Below the pieces are notes generated by a model. That model did no database searches. It worked only from the letters and a program-made list of their open reading frames with translations, and had not been told where the DNA came from. The position numbers and the translations under genes were made by a program. Below, piece after piece: positions 27,829 to 35,142 of a DNA stretch of 64,000 bases; position 1 is the first letter of the stretch, and every line of letters starts with the position of its first letter. Source of the stretch: Vulcanimicrobium winogradskyi (GTDB taxonomy: Bacteria > Vulcanimicrobiota > Vulcanimicrobiia > Vulcanimicrobiales > Vulcanimicrobiaceae); assembly GCA_003134965.1 (NCBI GenBank), contig PLDA01000003.1:744001-808000 (forward strand). Reading direction: 5' to 3'.

Positions 27829-28961
27829 ACCGAAACACGGTGTCGGCGCTCGCGCTTCTCGCGATCGCCGCGCTCGTCGCGCCGTCGGGCGCAGCCTCGA
27901 AGGGGCCGGCCGCCGGCAAATCCGTGCACGTCGGCGTGATCGCCGACGTCACCGGCGGCGCCGGCGTCTACGGCACGCCGCAGAAGAACGCGTACGAGCT
28001 CGCCAACGACGACGTGAAGTCCGGCAAGATCGACGCGGGCGGCGCGAACCTCGTGTTCGACGTACAAGACGCCGCGACCGACGGTGCTCAGGTGGTCAAC
28101 CTGATGCAGAAGTTCACCACCGACGGACAGACCCCGATCGTGCTCGGTCCGACGCTGTCGGGCGAGGCGTTCCGGGCGTTCCCGATCGCGAAGGCCGCGA
28201 ACTTCCCGGTGATGGGTACCTCGACGACCGCCGAAGGCGTCACGGCGATCGGACCGACGGTCTTCCGCGACTCGCTGGCCGAGTCGCAGGTGATCCCGAC
28301 CACCGTCAAGCGCACGCACGACAAATGGCACTACAAGACCGCGGCGATCATCTACGGTGACGACAACGCGTTCACCAAGACCGACGGCGACGTCTTCGCG
28401 CGCGAGCTCAAGGCCGCGGGCATCGACGTCGTCGACACCGAGACGTTCCACATCAAGGACACCGACTTCCAAGCCGCGCTGACGCGGATCGAGTCGAAGC
28501 ACCCGGACGTCATCGCGGTCGGCGCGCTCTTCCCCGAGGCGACGAAGATCATCCAGCAGGCCGGTAAGCTCGGGATCAAGGCGCACATGATGGGCGGGAA
28601 CGGACTGAACTCGCCCGAGATGTACAGCGTCGCCGGTCCAGCCGCGCAGGGCACGGTCGTCGGCGCGGCCTGGTTCTCCGGCGCAATCTATCCGTCGAAC
28701 GTCGACTTCGTGAAGCACTACAGCGCGAAGTACGGCAAGGGACCCGATCAGTTCGCCGCGCAGTCGTACGCCGCCGCGCAGATCGTCGCGTATCTGGTGC
28801 TGCACGGCGCGACGACCAAGGACGAGATGACCGCCGGACTCAAAAACGTGCGCGTCATCCAAACCGTCCTCGGCCCAATCGGCTTCGACTCCAACCGCGA
28901 CGTAAAATCGTCCCCGGTGATCCTCTCCATCGTCAAGGACGGCTTCGCCTACTTTCACTGA
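27825..28961 (+). CDS. livK: Branched-chain amino-acid-type ABC solute-binding protein
   Basis: 378 residues from ATG 27825, chosen over 27813 because GGAG lies 8 bp upstream. The Sec signal peptide NTVSALALLAIAALVAPSGA ends before ASKG. The mature part is a type I periplasmic binding fold (HVGVIADVTGGAGVYGTPQK, GPTLSGEAFRAFPIAKAANF, AAIIYGDDNAFTKTDGD, GLGPIGFDSNRDV-like end). The family binds Leu/Ile/Val, but also urea, amides or aromatic acids. It heads a livK-H-M-G-F set. Confidence 0.9.
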   Translation: MNRNTVSALALLAIAALVAPSGAASKGPAAGKSVHVGVIADVTGGAGVYGTPQKNAYELANDDVKSGKIDAGGANLVFDVQDAATDGAQVVNLMQKFTTDGQTPIVLGPTLSGEAFRAFPIAKAANFPVMGTSTTAEGVTAIGPTVFRDSLAESQVIPTTVKRTHDKWHYKTAAIIYGDDNAFTKTDGDVFARELKAAGIDVVDTETFHIKDTDFQAALTRIESKHPDVIAVGALFPEATKIIQQAGKLGIKAHMMGGNGLNSPEMYSVAGPAAQGTVVGAAWFSGAIYPSNVDFVKHYSAKYGKGPDQFAAQSYAAAQIVAYLVLHGATTKDEMTAGLKNVRVIQTVLGPIGFDSNRDVKSSPVILSIVKDGFAYFH

Positions 28962-28979
28962 GGAAACCGAGCGCATAGC

Positions 28980-29861
28980 GTGATAGCTCAGCAGCTGCTC
29001 AACGGGTTGTTTCTGGGCGCCGTCTATGCGCTGTTTGCGGTCGGGTATACGCTGGTGTTCGGCGTGCTCGACATCTTGAATCTGGCGCACGCGGCGATCT
29101 TCACGGCCGCCGCGTTCGCCGCGTTCTCGCTGGCCGCGGCGGGCGTGCCGCTGCCGCTCGCGTTTCTCGCCGCCGCCGTGCTGGCCGGGATCATGGGGAT
29201 CCTGCTCGACCGCGTCGCGTTCGCGCCGCTCCGGGCGCGGAACGCCGGGACGCTCGTGCCGCTGATCTCGTCGATCGGCGTCGCGATCATCATCGGCGCG
29301 ATCCTGCGCGGCATCTACGGCGTCGACGAACGCCATTTCACGGTCGGCGGCCTCGACACCGCGCCGGTCATCCGGCTCGGCCCGCTGACGTTCACGACCG
29401 TCGAGCTCACGATCTTCCTGGCAGCGATCGCGCTCATGCTCGTGCTGAGCTGGATCCTGCGCGCAACGACGCTCGGGCGGCGGATTCGCGCAGTCGCCGA
29501 AGACCGGGTCGCCGCCGCGCTGCTCGGGGTCGACTTGGAACGCACGATCGCCGCGACCTTTTTCATCGCGTCCTCGCTCGGCGGTGCCGCCGGCATCCTC
29601 ACCGGCCTCGAGTACAATAGCGTCACCATCGACATGGGCGGCCCGATCGAGCTCAAAGGGCTGGCCGTGATCATCCTCGGTGGGATGGGCAGCGTCACCG
29701 GCGCGGTGATCGGCGGCTTCATCCTGGGCGCGGTCGAGACGCTCGCGATCGCCTACGGGCTCTCTGCCTGGCGCGACGCCGTCCTCTTCGGCGTGATGTT
29801 CGTCCTGCTCGTCGCGCGCCCGACCGGACTGTTCGGGAAGCGCGCGCTGCGCACAGCGTAG
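28980..29861 (+). CDS. livH: Branched-chain amino-acid-type ABC permease LivH
   Basis: 293 residues starting with GTG 28980, about eight membrane segments. It begins IAQQLLNGLFLGAVYALFAV and carries the LivH pattern GYTLVFGVLDILNLAHAAIF, then GRRIRAVAEDRVAAALLGVD (EAA-like cytoplasmic loop), LKGLAVIILGGMGSVTGAVI and the final RPTGLFGKRALR. It forms the translocation pore with LivM. It lies 18 bp after livK. Confidence 0.93.
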   Translation: MIAQQLLNGLFLGAVYALFAVGYTLVFGVLDILNLAHAAIFTAAAFAAFSLAAAGVPLPLAFLAAAVLAGIMGILLDRVAFAPLRARNAGTLVPLISSIGVAIIIGAILRGIYGVDERHFTVGGLDTAPVIRLGPLTFTTVELTIFLAAIALMLVLSWILRATTLGRRIRAVAEDRVAAALLGVDLERTIAATFFIASSLGGAAGILTGLEYNSVTIDMGGPIELKGLAVIILGGMGSVTGAVIGGFILGAVETLAIAYGLSAWRDAVLFGVMFVLLVARPTGLFGKRALRTA

Positions 29862-29869
29862 GCGCAGCG

Positions 29870-30718
29870 GTGAGCGTACTGCTCGACTTTTACGCCAAGC
29901 ACTCGCGGCTGATCGATCAGATCGGCGTCAACGCGATCCTCGCGCTCTCGCTCTCCGTCTCGCTCCAAGCCGGGCAGCTCGCCCTCGCGCAAGCTGCGTT
30001 CATGGGTATCGCCGCGTACATCTCGACGATCCTCGCCGTGAACGCGCACTGGCCGCTGTTCGCCACGATCGCGGTCGCGGTGCTCGCCTCCACCATCGTC
30101 GCCGCGCTGCTCGCGTATCCCGTTCGCCGGCTGCGCGGAGTGTTTCTCGCGATCGCGACGATCGGTTTCGGCGAGATCGTCCGCGTCGTCGCGAACAACC
30201 TCAAGATCACCGGCGGAGCCGAGGGGATCAGCAGCATCCCGAACGACGCCACCACGCCGGTGATCTACGGCGCGCTGGCCCTGGTCGGGCTCGCGCTCTT
30301 CGCCCTCTCGCGCACCAAGTTCGCGCTCGCCGTCGCGCTGGTCCGTGAGGACGAGTACGCCGCGCGCGGCGTCGGCGTCGACGTCGGCATGATCCGCACG
30401 CTCTCGCTCGCGCTCGGCGGCGCGATCGCCGGTCTCGGCGGCGCGCTCTACGCACACGCGTCCTTCTTCATCACGCCGACCGACTTCGGGTTCGGGCGCA
30501 TGGAGCAGATCCTGGTATGGTGCGTCGTCGGCGGCGTCACCAGCCCGCTCGGCGCGCTGCTCGGCGCGACGGTGCTCTCGATCCTGCCCGAAGCGATTCG
30601 CTTCCTCGCCGACTATCGCGAGATCACCAACGGCATCATCCTCTTGGCAGTGATCCTGTTCGCCCCCGGCGGCTTGTCGTCGCTCTGGCGCCGCGGCACG
30701 ATTCGGGTGCGGGTCTGA
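29870..30718 (+). CDS. livM: Branched-chain amino-acid-type ABC permease LivM
   Basis: 282 residues from GTG 29870, 8 bp after livH. Polytopic, with LivM features: ALSLSVSLQAGQLALAQAAF, FLAIATIGFGEIVRVVANNL, the loop VREDEYAARGVGVDVGMIRT, and ILVWCVVGGVTSPLGALLGA. This is the shorter LivM class without an extended N-terminus. It partners LivH in the membrane. Confidence 0.93.
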   Translation: MSVLLDFYAKHSRLIDQIGVNAILALSLSVSLQAGQLALAQAAFMGIAAYISTILAVNAHWPLFATIAVAVLASTIVAALLAYPVRRLRGVFLAIATIGFGEIVRVVANNLKITGGAEGISSIPNDATTPVIYGALALVGLALFALSRTKFALAVALVREDEYAARGVGVDVGMIRTLSLALGGAIAGLGGALYAHASFFITPTDFGFGRMEQILVWCVVGGVTSPLGALLGATVLSILPEAIRFLADYREITNGIILLAVILFAPGGLSSLWRRGTIRVRV

Positions 30719-30728
30719 TGGGCGCCGC

Positions 30729-31451
30729 GTGAGCCTCGTGCTCGAGGACGTCGGCGTCCGCTACGGCGGCGTCGACGCGCTGCGGGACGTCACGCTGACC
30801 GTCGAGCGCGGCCACGTCCTGGGTCTGATCGGACCGAACGGTGCCGGCAAGACGACCCTAGTCAACGCGACGACCGGCCTGGCGCCGCTCGCGTCGGGAA
30901 CGATCTCGCTCGACGGCGCCCGGATCGACGGGCTTCCGCCGCATCGCATCGCCCGCGCCGGGATCGCCCGCACCTATCAGAACATCCGACTCTTCGGCGC
31001 GCTCGACGTCCACGCGAACCTGGCCGCGGGCGCGTTCGCGCGGCCCGGCCGCCTGAGCGCCGCGGAGATCGCGACGCTCCTGGAGCGCGCCGGGATCGCC
31101 GGGGCCGACCTGTCCGCGCGGGCCGGCTCGCTGCCGTACGGGGATCAGCGCCGGCTCGAGATCGCACGCGCGCTGGCGGGTTCGCCGGCCGTCCTGATGC
31201 TCGACGAGCCGGCCGCCGGGATGAACCCGTCCGAGACCACGCGGCTGGTCGACACGATCCGCGCGATCGCCGCCGGCGGGATCGCCGTGCTGCTGATCGA
31301 GCACGACATGCCGCTCGTGCGCGCCGCGTGTGATTCGGTCGTCGTCCTCAACTTCGGCCAGACGATCGCGCGCGGTACGCCCAGCGAGGTCGGCCGCGAC
31401 CCCGTCGTGGTCGAGGCCTATCTGGGCACCGGCGCCGAGGCCCTCGCGTGA
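30729..31451 (+). CDS. livG: Branched-chain amino-acid-type ABC ATPase LivG
   Basis: 240 residues, GTG start. Walker A GPNGAGKTT, LivG-type Q-loop region GIARTYQNIRLFGALDV, signature PYGDQRRLEIARAL (atypical LSGGQ replaced by LPYGDQ as is usual in LivG), Walker B VLMLDEPAAGMNP, switch His in IEHDM. It powers transport with LivF. It begins 10 bp after livM. Confidence 0.95.
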   Translation: MSLVLEDVGVRYGGVDALRDVTLTVERGHVLGLIGPNGAGKTTLVNATTGLAPLASGTISLDGARIDGLPPHRIARAGIARTYQNIRLFGALDVHANLAAGAFARPGRLSAAEIATLLERAGIAGADLSARAGSLPYGDQRRLEIARALAGSPAVLMLDEPAAGMNPSETTRLVDTIRAIAAGGIAVLLIEHDMPLVRAACDSVVVLNFGQTIARGTPSEVGRDPVVVEAYLGTGAEALA

Positions 31452-32179
31452 GCGCCGTCCCGGCGGGGCCGCCCCGCATCCTGCTGGAGGTCGAATCCCT
31501 GCGCGCCGGATACGGCAACATCGAGGTGCTGCACGAGGTCTCGATCGCGCTCGAAGAGCGCACCCTCTGCGCGATCGTCGGCGCGAACGGTGCCGGGAAG
31601 ACGACCCTGCTGATGGCCCTCGCCGGGGTGATGCCGACGCGCGGCGGTCACGTCCGCTTCGACGGCGCCGAGATCACCAGGCTCCCGTCTCACGCGAGGG
31701 TCGGGCGCGGCCTGGTGCTCGTCCCCGAGGGCCGCCGGATGCTCCCGGGCATGAGCGTCGAGGAAAACCTCCAAGTCGCCGCAAGCGTCAGCGGCGCAGC
31801 GGGTTTCGGCCGCATCGAGGGACTCTTCGACCGCTTCCCGATCCTGCGCACGCGCCGCAACCTTCCCGCCGGCTCGCTCTCCGGCGGCGAGCAGCAGATG
31901 CTCGCGATCGCCCGCGCCCTCGCGATCGGACCGAAGGCGCTGCTGCTCGACGAACCGTCGATGGGCCTCGCCCCCAAGCTGGTCGACGAGATCTTCTCGA
32001 TCGTCGCCGACGAGCGAGCACGCGGAACGTCGATCCTTTTGGTCGAGCAAAACGCGCGCCGCGCGCTCGCCCTCGCCGACCACGCCTACGTCATGGAGCG
32101 CGGACGCGTCGTCCTGACCGGAACCGGCGCCGAGCTCGCGACCCACCGCGACGTCGTCGCAGCCTACCTCGGCGGCTGA
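31448..32179 (+). CDS. livF: Branched-chain amino-acid-type ABC ATPase LivF
   Basis: 243 residues. GTG start overlaps the livG stop (GTGA). Walker A GANGAGKTT, LVPEGRRMLPGMSVEENL, signature LSGGEQQMLAIARAL, Walker B ALLLDEPSMGLAP, and the H-loop with the usual LivF LVEQNARRAL in place of His. It is the last gene of the operon. Its stop lies in a small GGCGG/CCGCC hairpin (32171-32185) that has no T-run, so termination here is unclear. Confidence 0.95.
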   Translation: MSAVPAGPPRILLEVESLRAGYGNIEVLHEVSIALEERTLCAIVGANGAGKTTLLMALAGVMPTRGGHVRFDGAEITRLPSHARVGRGLVLVPEGRRMLPGMSVEENLQVAASVSGAAGFGRIEGLFDRFPILRTRRNLPAGSLSGGEQQMLAIARALAIGPKALLLDEPSMGLAPKLVDEIFSIVADERARGTSILLVEQNARRALALADHAYVMERGRVVLTGTGAELATHRDVVAAYLGG

Positions 32180-32237
32180 ACCGCCGCCGCCGCAACCGCG
32201 AAGCGCTTGCGAATACGGTGAAAATCGGTGAGCCTCG

Positions 32238-32500
32238 GTGGATAACTCAAAGTTCTTGTGGACGGGGTGTTTCAAGTGCGCCGAACCCCTTGCGTCGCAG
32301 CAAACCCGGCCGTATGATGCGAACACGTCGGAGGCAACGAAGACGGGTGAGCGGCGAGAAGCTCACCGGCGCCTAGGAAACGAAGCGCCGACTCGAAGTT
32401 CGACGCCGTCTTGGCAGATGCAAATCAGCGAGGACACGCGCAGATCGATTCTCGTGCCGGAGCCGAACAGGGAAACCTGGGCGGCTTCGTTGCTTTCCGG
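32238..32500 (+). repeat. Tandem non-annotated locus, copy A (promoter, hairpin, coding-like tail)
   Basis: First of three diverged copies of one unit. It has twin GTGGA boxes 20 bp apart (32238, 32258), -35 TTGCGT (32290) with 17 bp to -10 TATGAT (32313-32318), and a start-like ATGATG at 32314. Hairpin GGTGAGC/GCTCACC (32346-32352/32361-32367) has loop GGCGAGAA. The possible outer stem CAACGAAG (32335-32342) / CTTCGTTG (32485-32492) is perfect. The 3' part in frame 2 reads KFDAVLADANQRGHAQ to GNLGGFVAF. The ATG frame gives only MMRTRRRQRRRVSGEKLTGA. It could be a structured RNA gene or a decayed small-protein gene. Confidence 0.6.
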
Positions 32501-32513
32501 GGTCTCTTGTTGT

Positions 32514-32556
32514 GGTGGTGCCGCGGGCACGCTCCGCGAGTGCCCGCAGCACCACC
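32514..32556. repeat. Strong palindromic hairpin after copy A
   Basis: GGTGGTGC (32514-32521) pairs with GCACCACC (32549-32556), and GCGGGCAC (32523-32530) with GTGCCCGC (32540-32547). There is one C/A mismatch between the stems and a 9-nt loop. It shares the core GTGGTGC / GCACCAC with the larger inverted repeat at 33021-33165. There is no T-run, so it is not a typical terminator. About 90 bp of further GC-rich sequence up to copy B (32557-32647) holds nothing I can name. Confidence 0.6.
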
Positions 32557-32647
32557 GCGCGCCACCGCGCCCGGCACGATCGTGGCCGGCGGCGCGGCGC
32601 GCCGCACGGCGGTGGGGTGTGAATTGCGTGAAATCTTGGGGAACGTG

Positions 32648-32975
32648 GTGGACAACGAAAGTTTCTTGTGGACAAGCGGCCGTTTGGGCGTTTGCCCTAT
32701 TGCACGTTTGTCGTGCAGCCGTTTATGATGTGTGCACGTCGACGGCAACGAAGACGGGCGAGCTGCGAGAAGCTCGCGGCGCGGAATGCGAAGGTGTCGA
32801 GCGGTGAAAGCCGAGCGGCACAATCAAAGAAGCGCCAAAACGAAGTTCGACGACGTAATGGCCGCCGCAAGGCGGCGAGGACGCTCGCAGATCGGAAATC
32901 TCGTGCTGACCGAAGCCGTACAGGGAAACTTGGACGGCTTCGTCGCATTTGCCCGCGCCTTTCGTCAGCTGCCAC
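32648..32975 (+). repeat. Tandem non-annotated locus, copy B
   Basis: Same layout as copy A. GTGGA boxes at 32648 and 32668 (20 bp apart), -35 TTGCAC (32700), 18 bp, -10 TATGAT (32724-32729), ATGATG at 32725. Hairpin GCGAGC/GCTCGC (32758-32763/32772-32777) has loop TGCGAGAA. The outer stem around CAACGAAG / CTTCGTCG is complete but for one mismatch. The 3' tail in frame 2 reads KFDDVMAAARRRGRSQI to GNLDGFVAF. Against copy A it differs in the tail by several synonymous codon changes and a 6-bp in-frame insertion. The frame is open from 32732 to 33190, but no RBS is seen. Confidence 0.6.
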
Positions 32976-32981
32976 ACACGT

Positions 32982-33010
32982 TTGTCACCCTGAGCTTGTC
33001 GAAGGGTCCA
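32982..33010 (-). repeat. Dispersed CTTCGACAAGCTCAGG repeat, copy 2
   Basis: On the minus strand it reads ACCCTTCGACAAGCTCAGGG followed by TGACAA. It is inserted just downstream of copy B of the tandem locus and directly before the large inverted repeat, so it is part of the insert that separates copies B and C. Confidence 0.75.
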
Positions 33011-33020
33011 CCATCGTGCC

Positions 33021-33165
33021 GGTTGCGGGTGGCGTGCAGTGGTGCTCCGGGTACTCTCGGAGTTCGCGGAGCCAGGATGGCGAGAGCGAACGGAGAGGTA
33101 GCGAGCGGAGCGCAGGATGCGCGCAGCGAGCGTGCCCGGAGCACCACTGCACGCCGCCCGCAACC
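33021..33165. repeat. 145-bp element with near-perfect 34-bp inverted-repeat ends
   Basis: The left arm 33021-33054 (GGTTGCGGG...GTGGTGCTCCGGGTAC) and right arm 33132-33165 (GTGCCCGGAGCACCAC...CCCGCAACC) are reverse complements at 32 of 34 positions. Both mismatches would be G-U pairs in RNA. The 77-bp interior is rich in GAGCG/AGCGAG repeats and encodes nothing recognisable. It resembles a REP/BIME or MITE-like palindromic element and separates copies B and C. The core GTGGTGC is shared with the hairpin at 32514. Confidence 0.65.
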
Positions 33166-33210
33166 ACCGCCACGCTGCCCTGTGGAATGAGCGATTTCCT
33201 GAGGAACGAC

Positions 33211-33496
33211 GTGGATATCAGCAGTTTCTTGTGGATGCGCGGGTCGGGGGTATTGCGCGGTTGTGGCGGGCGCAGTTATGATGCGGGCACGTCGACGAAC
33301 AGTCGACGGCGAGCAGCGAGAAGCTCGCCGGTGAGCACCGCAGCTACGGAAGGCGAAAGCCCGACGGGTGCGGTGCAGCCGAGACGAATACGACGCCCTC
33401 CTGGCTGATCTGATCGGCGAGGGGAAGCGCTCCTCGATTCTCGCGCAGAATGAAGCCGCGTCGGCCTCCGGCCCCCGCGGCTTCGTCGCGTTTGTG
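33211..33496 (+). repeat. Tandem non-annotated locus, copy C
   Basis: Most diverged copy. GTGGA boxes at 33211 and 33231 (20 bp apart), -35 TTGCGC (33253), 18 bp, -10 TATGAT (33277-33282), ATGATG at 33278. Hairpin GGCGAGC/GCTCGCC (33308-33314/33323-33329) has loop AGCGAGAA. Outer stem CGACGAA (from about 33292) / TTCGTCG (about 33483-33489). The 3' tail reads DEYDALLADLIGEGKR to GPRGFVAF, ending against the stop of the minus-strand gene at 33497. Here ATG and tail share a frame, interrupted by one TGA (33332). Confidence 0.55.
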
Positions 33497-34000
33497 CTAG
33501 TTGCCGTTCCAGGCGGTGAAGGGCGTCGGCTTGGTGTAGGGCGGGCCTACTTCGATCGTTACGTCGAGGTGTTGCGTCAGCTCGATTTTGCGCGGGTCGG
33601 CATCGTAGCGGCGTCCGTCGACCCATACGACGATGCGTTCGTTCTGCTTCGCTTTCGCGCCGGCGACGTTGGTCTTCGTCAGCGGCTGACCCCAGACGTC
33701 GAAGAGATTCCCGAGCGTGAACGTATGGAACTTCGGCGCTTCGATGTGGATGATCCCGTCCGGCGTGTGCGTGTGCAGCCAGTAGAAGCATTGCCCGACG
33801 ATCGGACGGCCGATGTCGTCGGGTACCGTCACCGGCTTGCCGTGGTCGCGGATGTCGAGGTGCTGATGGATGTGCAGCACCGACCCCTCCATCTGCTCGC
33901 AGCGGATCCCGTCGATCGGCTGGCCCGCTGGGACCGCCGCGCCCGCAGCGCCGGCGCACGACAGCGCCGCGACGGCCGCGAGGGAGAGGAGCCAGTTCAT
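33497..34000 (-). CDS. Secreted His-rich protein of unknown function
   Basis: 167 residues from ATG 34000 (two further in-frame ATGs at 34009 and 34012). The signal peptide NWLLSLAAVAALSCAGAAGA could be cleaved after GAAGA; the Cys in ALSC makes a lipoprotein possible but the lipobox is poor. The mature part has clustered histidines: LHIHQHLDI, CFYWLHTHTPDGIIHIE, FHTFTLG, then NLFDVWGQPLTKTNVAG. I know this pattern as a conserved hypothetical family in environmental bacteria. Metal binding is a reasonable guess but not shown. Confidence 0.75.
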   Translation of the reverse strand: MNWLLSLAAVAALSCAGAAGAAVPAGQPIDGIRCEQMEGSVLHIHQHLDIRDHGKPVTVPDDIGRPIVGQCFYWLHTHTPDGIIHIEAPKFHTFTLGNLFDVWGQPLTKTNVAGAKAKQNERIVVWVDGRRYDADPRKIELTQHLDVTIEVGPPYTKPTPFTAWNGN

Positions 34001-34053
34001 CGGTCGCATCATGATCGTAGGTCTAACGCTCCGTCGCGTTGCCGGGTTCCTGC

Positions 34054-35031
34054 TCAGGTGTAGCGCGCCGCGACTTGCCGCGCGATCTCTGCCGCCGACT
34101 GCCGCGCTTCGTCGGGGCCGAGGACTTCTGCCTCGGCTCCCCAGCCGAACGACCAGCGCACGATTTCGAGCGGGTCGGCGACGCGGTAGGTGATCTCGAC
34201 GCCGCCGTCGTCGTGCCGGACGACGCGGCGGTCGCGGGCGATCGCCGACGCCACGGCCGCCTTCGCGATCAGCGGCGAAAACCGGACGGTGACTTCAACG
34301 ACGGCATCGCCCTGCACGACGCCGCTGACCGAGTTCGCGCCGTAGGCGTCGAGGTTGAAGTCCGCCGGCTTCTCGAAGGTCTGCGGCGTCACCCGAACCT
34401 CGGAAACGTTGTCGACCGCGAAGACGCGCATGTCGGACCGGTTGTGGTCGTAGCCGACGAGATAGACGCGCCCATTGGAGACGATGAAGCCATAGGGGTC
34501 GACCCGTCGATCCGTCCGCGCGCCGCGCTTGTCGGTATAGCCGAACTGCACGCGACGGTGGTCCCGTTCCGCGCCCTGGAGCTGCTCGAAGACGCGCTCC
34601 ACCGCGTCATCCATCGCAACCGCGTCGAAGCGGATCGCGAGCGACGAGCTCTCGATCGAGACCTCGGCGCGCCGGTCGCTAGAGCGCAGGAGCTTCTGGG
34701 TGGTCTCCTCGATCGCCGTGGCAAACGCCGGGCCCAGCGACGTACCCAGCCGCTTCAGCGTCACCAGCCCCTGCAGCTCCCGGTGCGAAAGGTTGAGGCG
34801 GCGCAGGCTGTAGCCGTCGGCGAACCGGTAGCGGCTCGTCCCCCGGTCGAAGAACCACGGGAAACCGGCGTCGGCGAGGACGCTCAGGTAGCGCCGCAGG
34901 GTGCGAGTGCTCGGCGGCTTCTCGTCGGCGATCTGGTCCTTCAGCTCCTCGAACGTGAAGCGTCCTTCGTCGATTGCGCTGAGCAGCCGAACGAGGAGGA
35001 CGACTTTGGGTTCGGCCCGTTCCTCTGCCAC
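34054..35031 (-). CDS. WYL-domain transcriptional regulator
   Basis: 325 residues from GTG 35031. The N-terminal winged helix is VLLVRLLSAIDEGRFTFEEL to TRTLRRYLSVLADAGFP. The middle is the WYL domain (RRVQFGYTDKRGARTDRRVD, PYGFIVSNGRVYLVGYDHNR, MRVFAVDNVSEV), followed by the WCX C-terminal extension (VVEVTVRFSPLIAKAAV, RWSFGWGAEAEVLGPDEAR). Such proteins bind DNA and often sense single-stranded nucleic acid or small ligands. It is divergent from the binding-protein gene at 35143. Confidence 0.9.
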   Translation of the reverse strand: MAEERAEPKVVLLVRLLSAIDEGRFTFEELKDQIADEKPPSTRTLRRYLSVLADAGFPWFFDRGTSRYRFADGYSLRRLNLSHRELQGLVTLKRLGTSLGPAFATAIEETTQKLLRSSDRRAEVSIESSSLAIRFDAVAMDDAVERVFEQLQGAERDHRRVQFGYTDKRGARTDRRVDPYGFIVSNGRVYLVGYDHNRSDMRVFAVDNVSEVRVTPQTFEKPADFNLDAYGANSVSGVVQGDAVVEVTVRFSPLIAKAAVASAIARDRRVVRHDDGGVEITYRVADPLEIVRWSFGWGAEAEVLGPDEARQSAAEIARQVAARYT

Positions 35032-35142
35032 GGCGGTACGCCTTCGTCGTTAATGTTCGGGGTCCGTGCGGATTTCTCGTAGGGTGCGCGGCAAAAGCGA
35101 AGAATCGTTCCGGAAAAGCAGCCTGACCCGGTAAGGAGCACC

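Noticed and set aside
27720..27830. Beta-lactam resistance from the hydrolase gene
   Set aside because: SxxK, SDN and KTG are present, but there is no export signal and no recognisable Glu166 loop. I kept the call at fold level.
32236..32680. Replication origin suggested by DnaA-box-like GTGGATAAC / GTGGACAAC
   Set aside because: Only one near-consensus box per unit, no AT-rich unwinding region and no dnaA, dnaN or parAB nearby. The spacing pattern fits promoter activator sites better.
32320..32980. RNase P RNA, tmRNA or 6S RNA
   Set aside because: No GAGGAAAGTCC-type RNase P core, no tRNA-like ends of tmRNA, and the multi-hairpin layout with three tandem copies does not resemble a single 6S rod.
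32668..33408. A 246-codon open frame on the plus strand over copies B and C
   Set aside because: It runs through hairpins, the dispersed repeat and both arms of the large inverted repeat, is Arg-rich and low complexity, and has no RBS. It is an effect of high GC.
32236..33496. CRISPR array
   Set aside because: The units are hundreds of bp long and diverged along their whole length. There are no short identical repeats with regular spacers and no cas genes.
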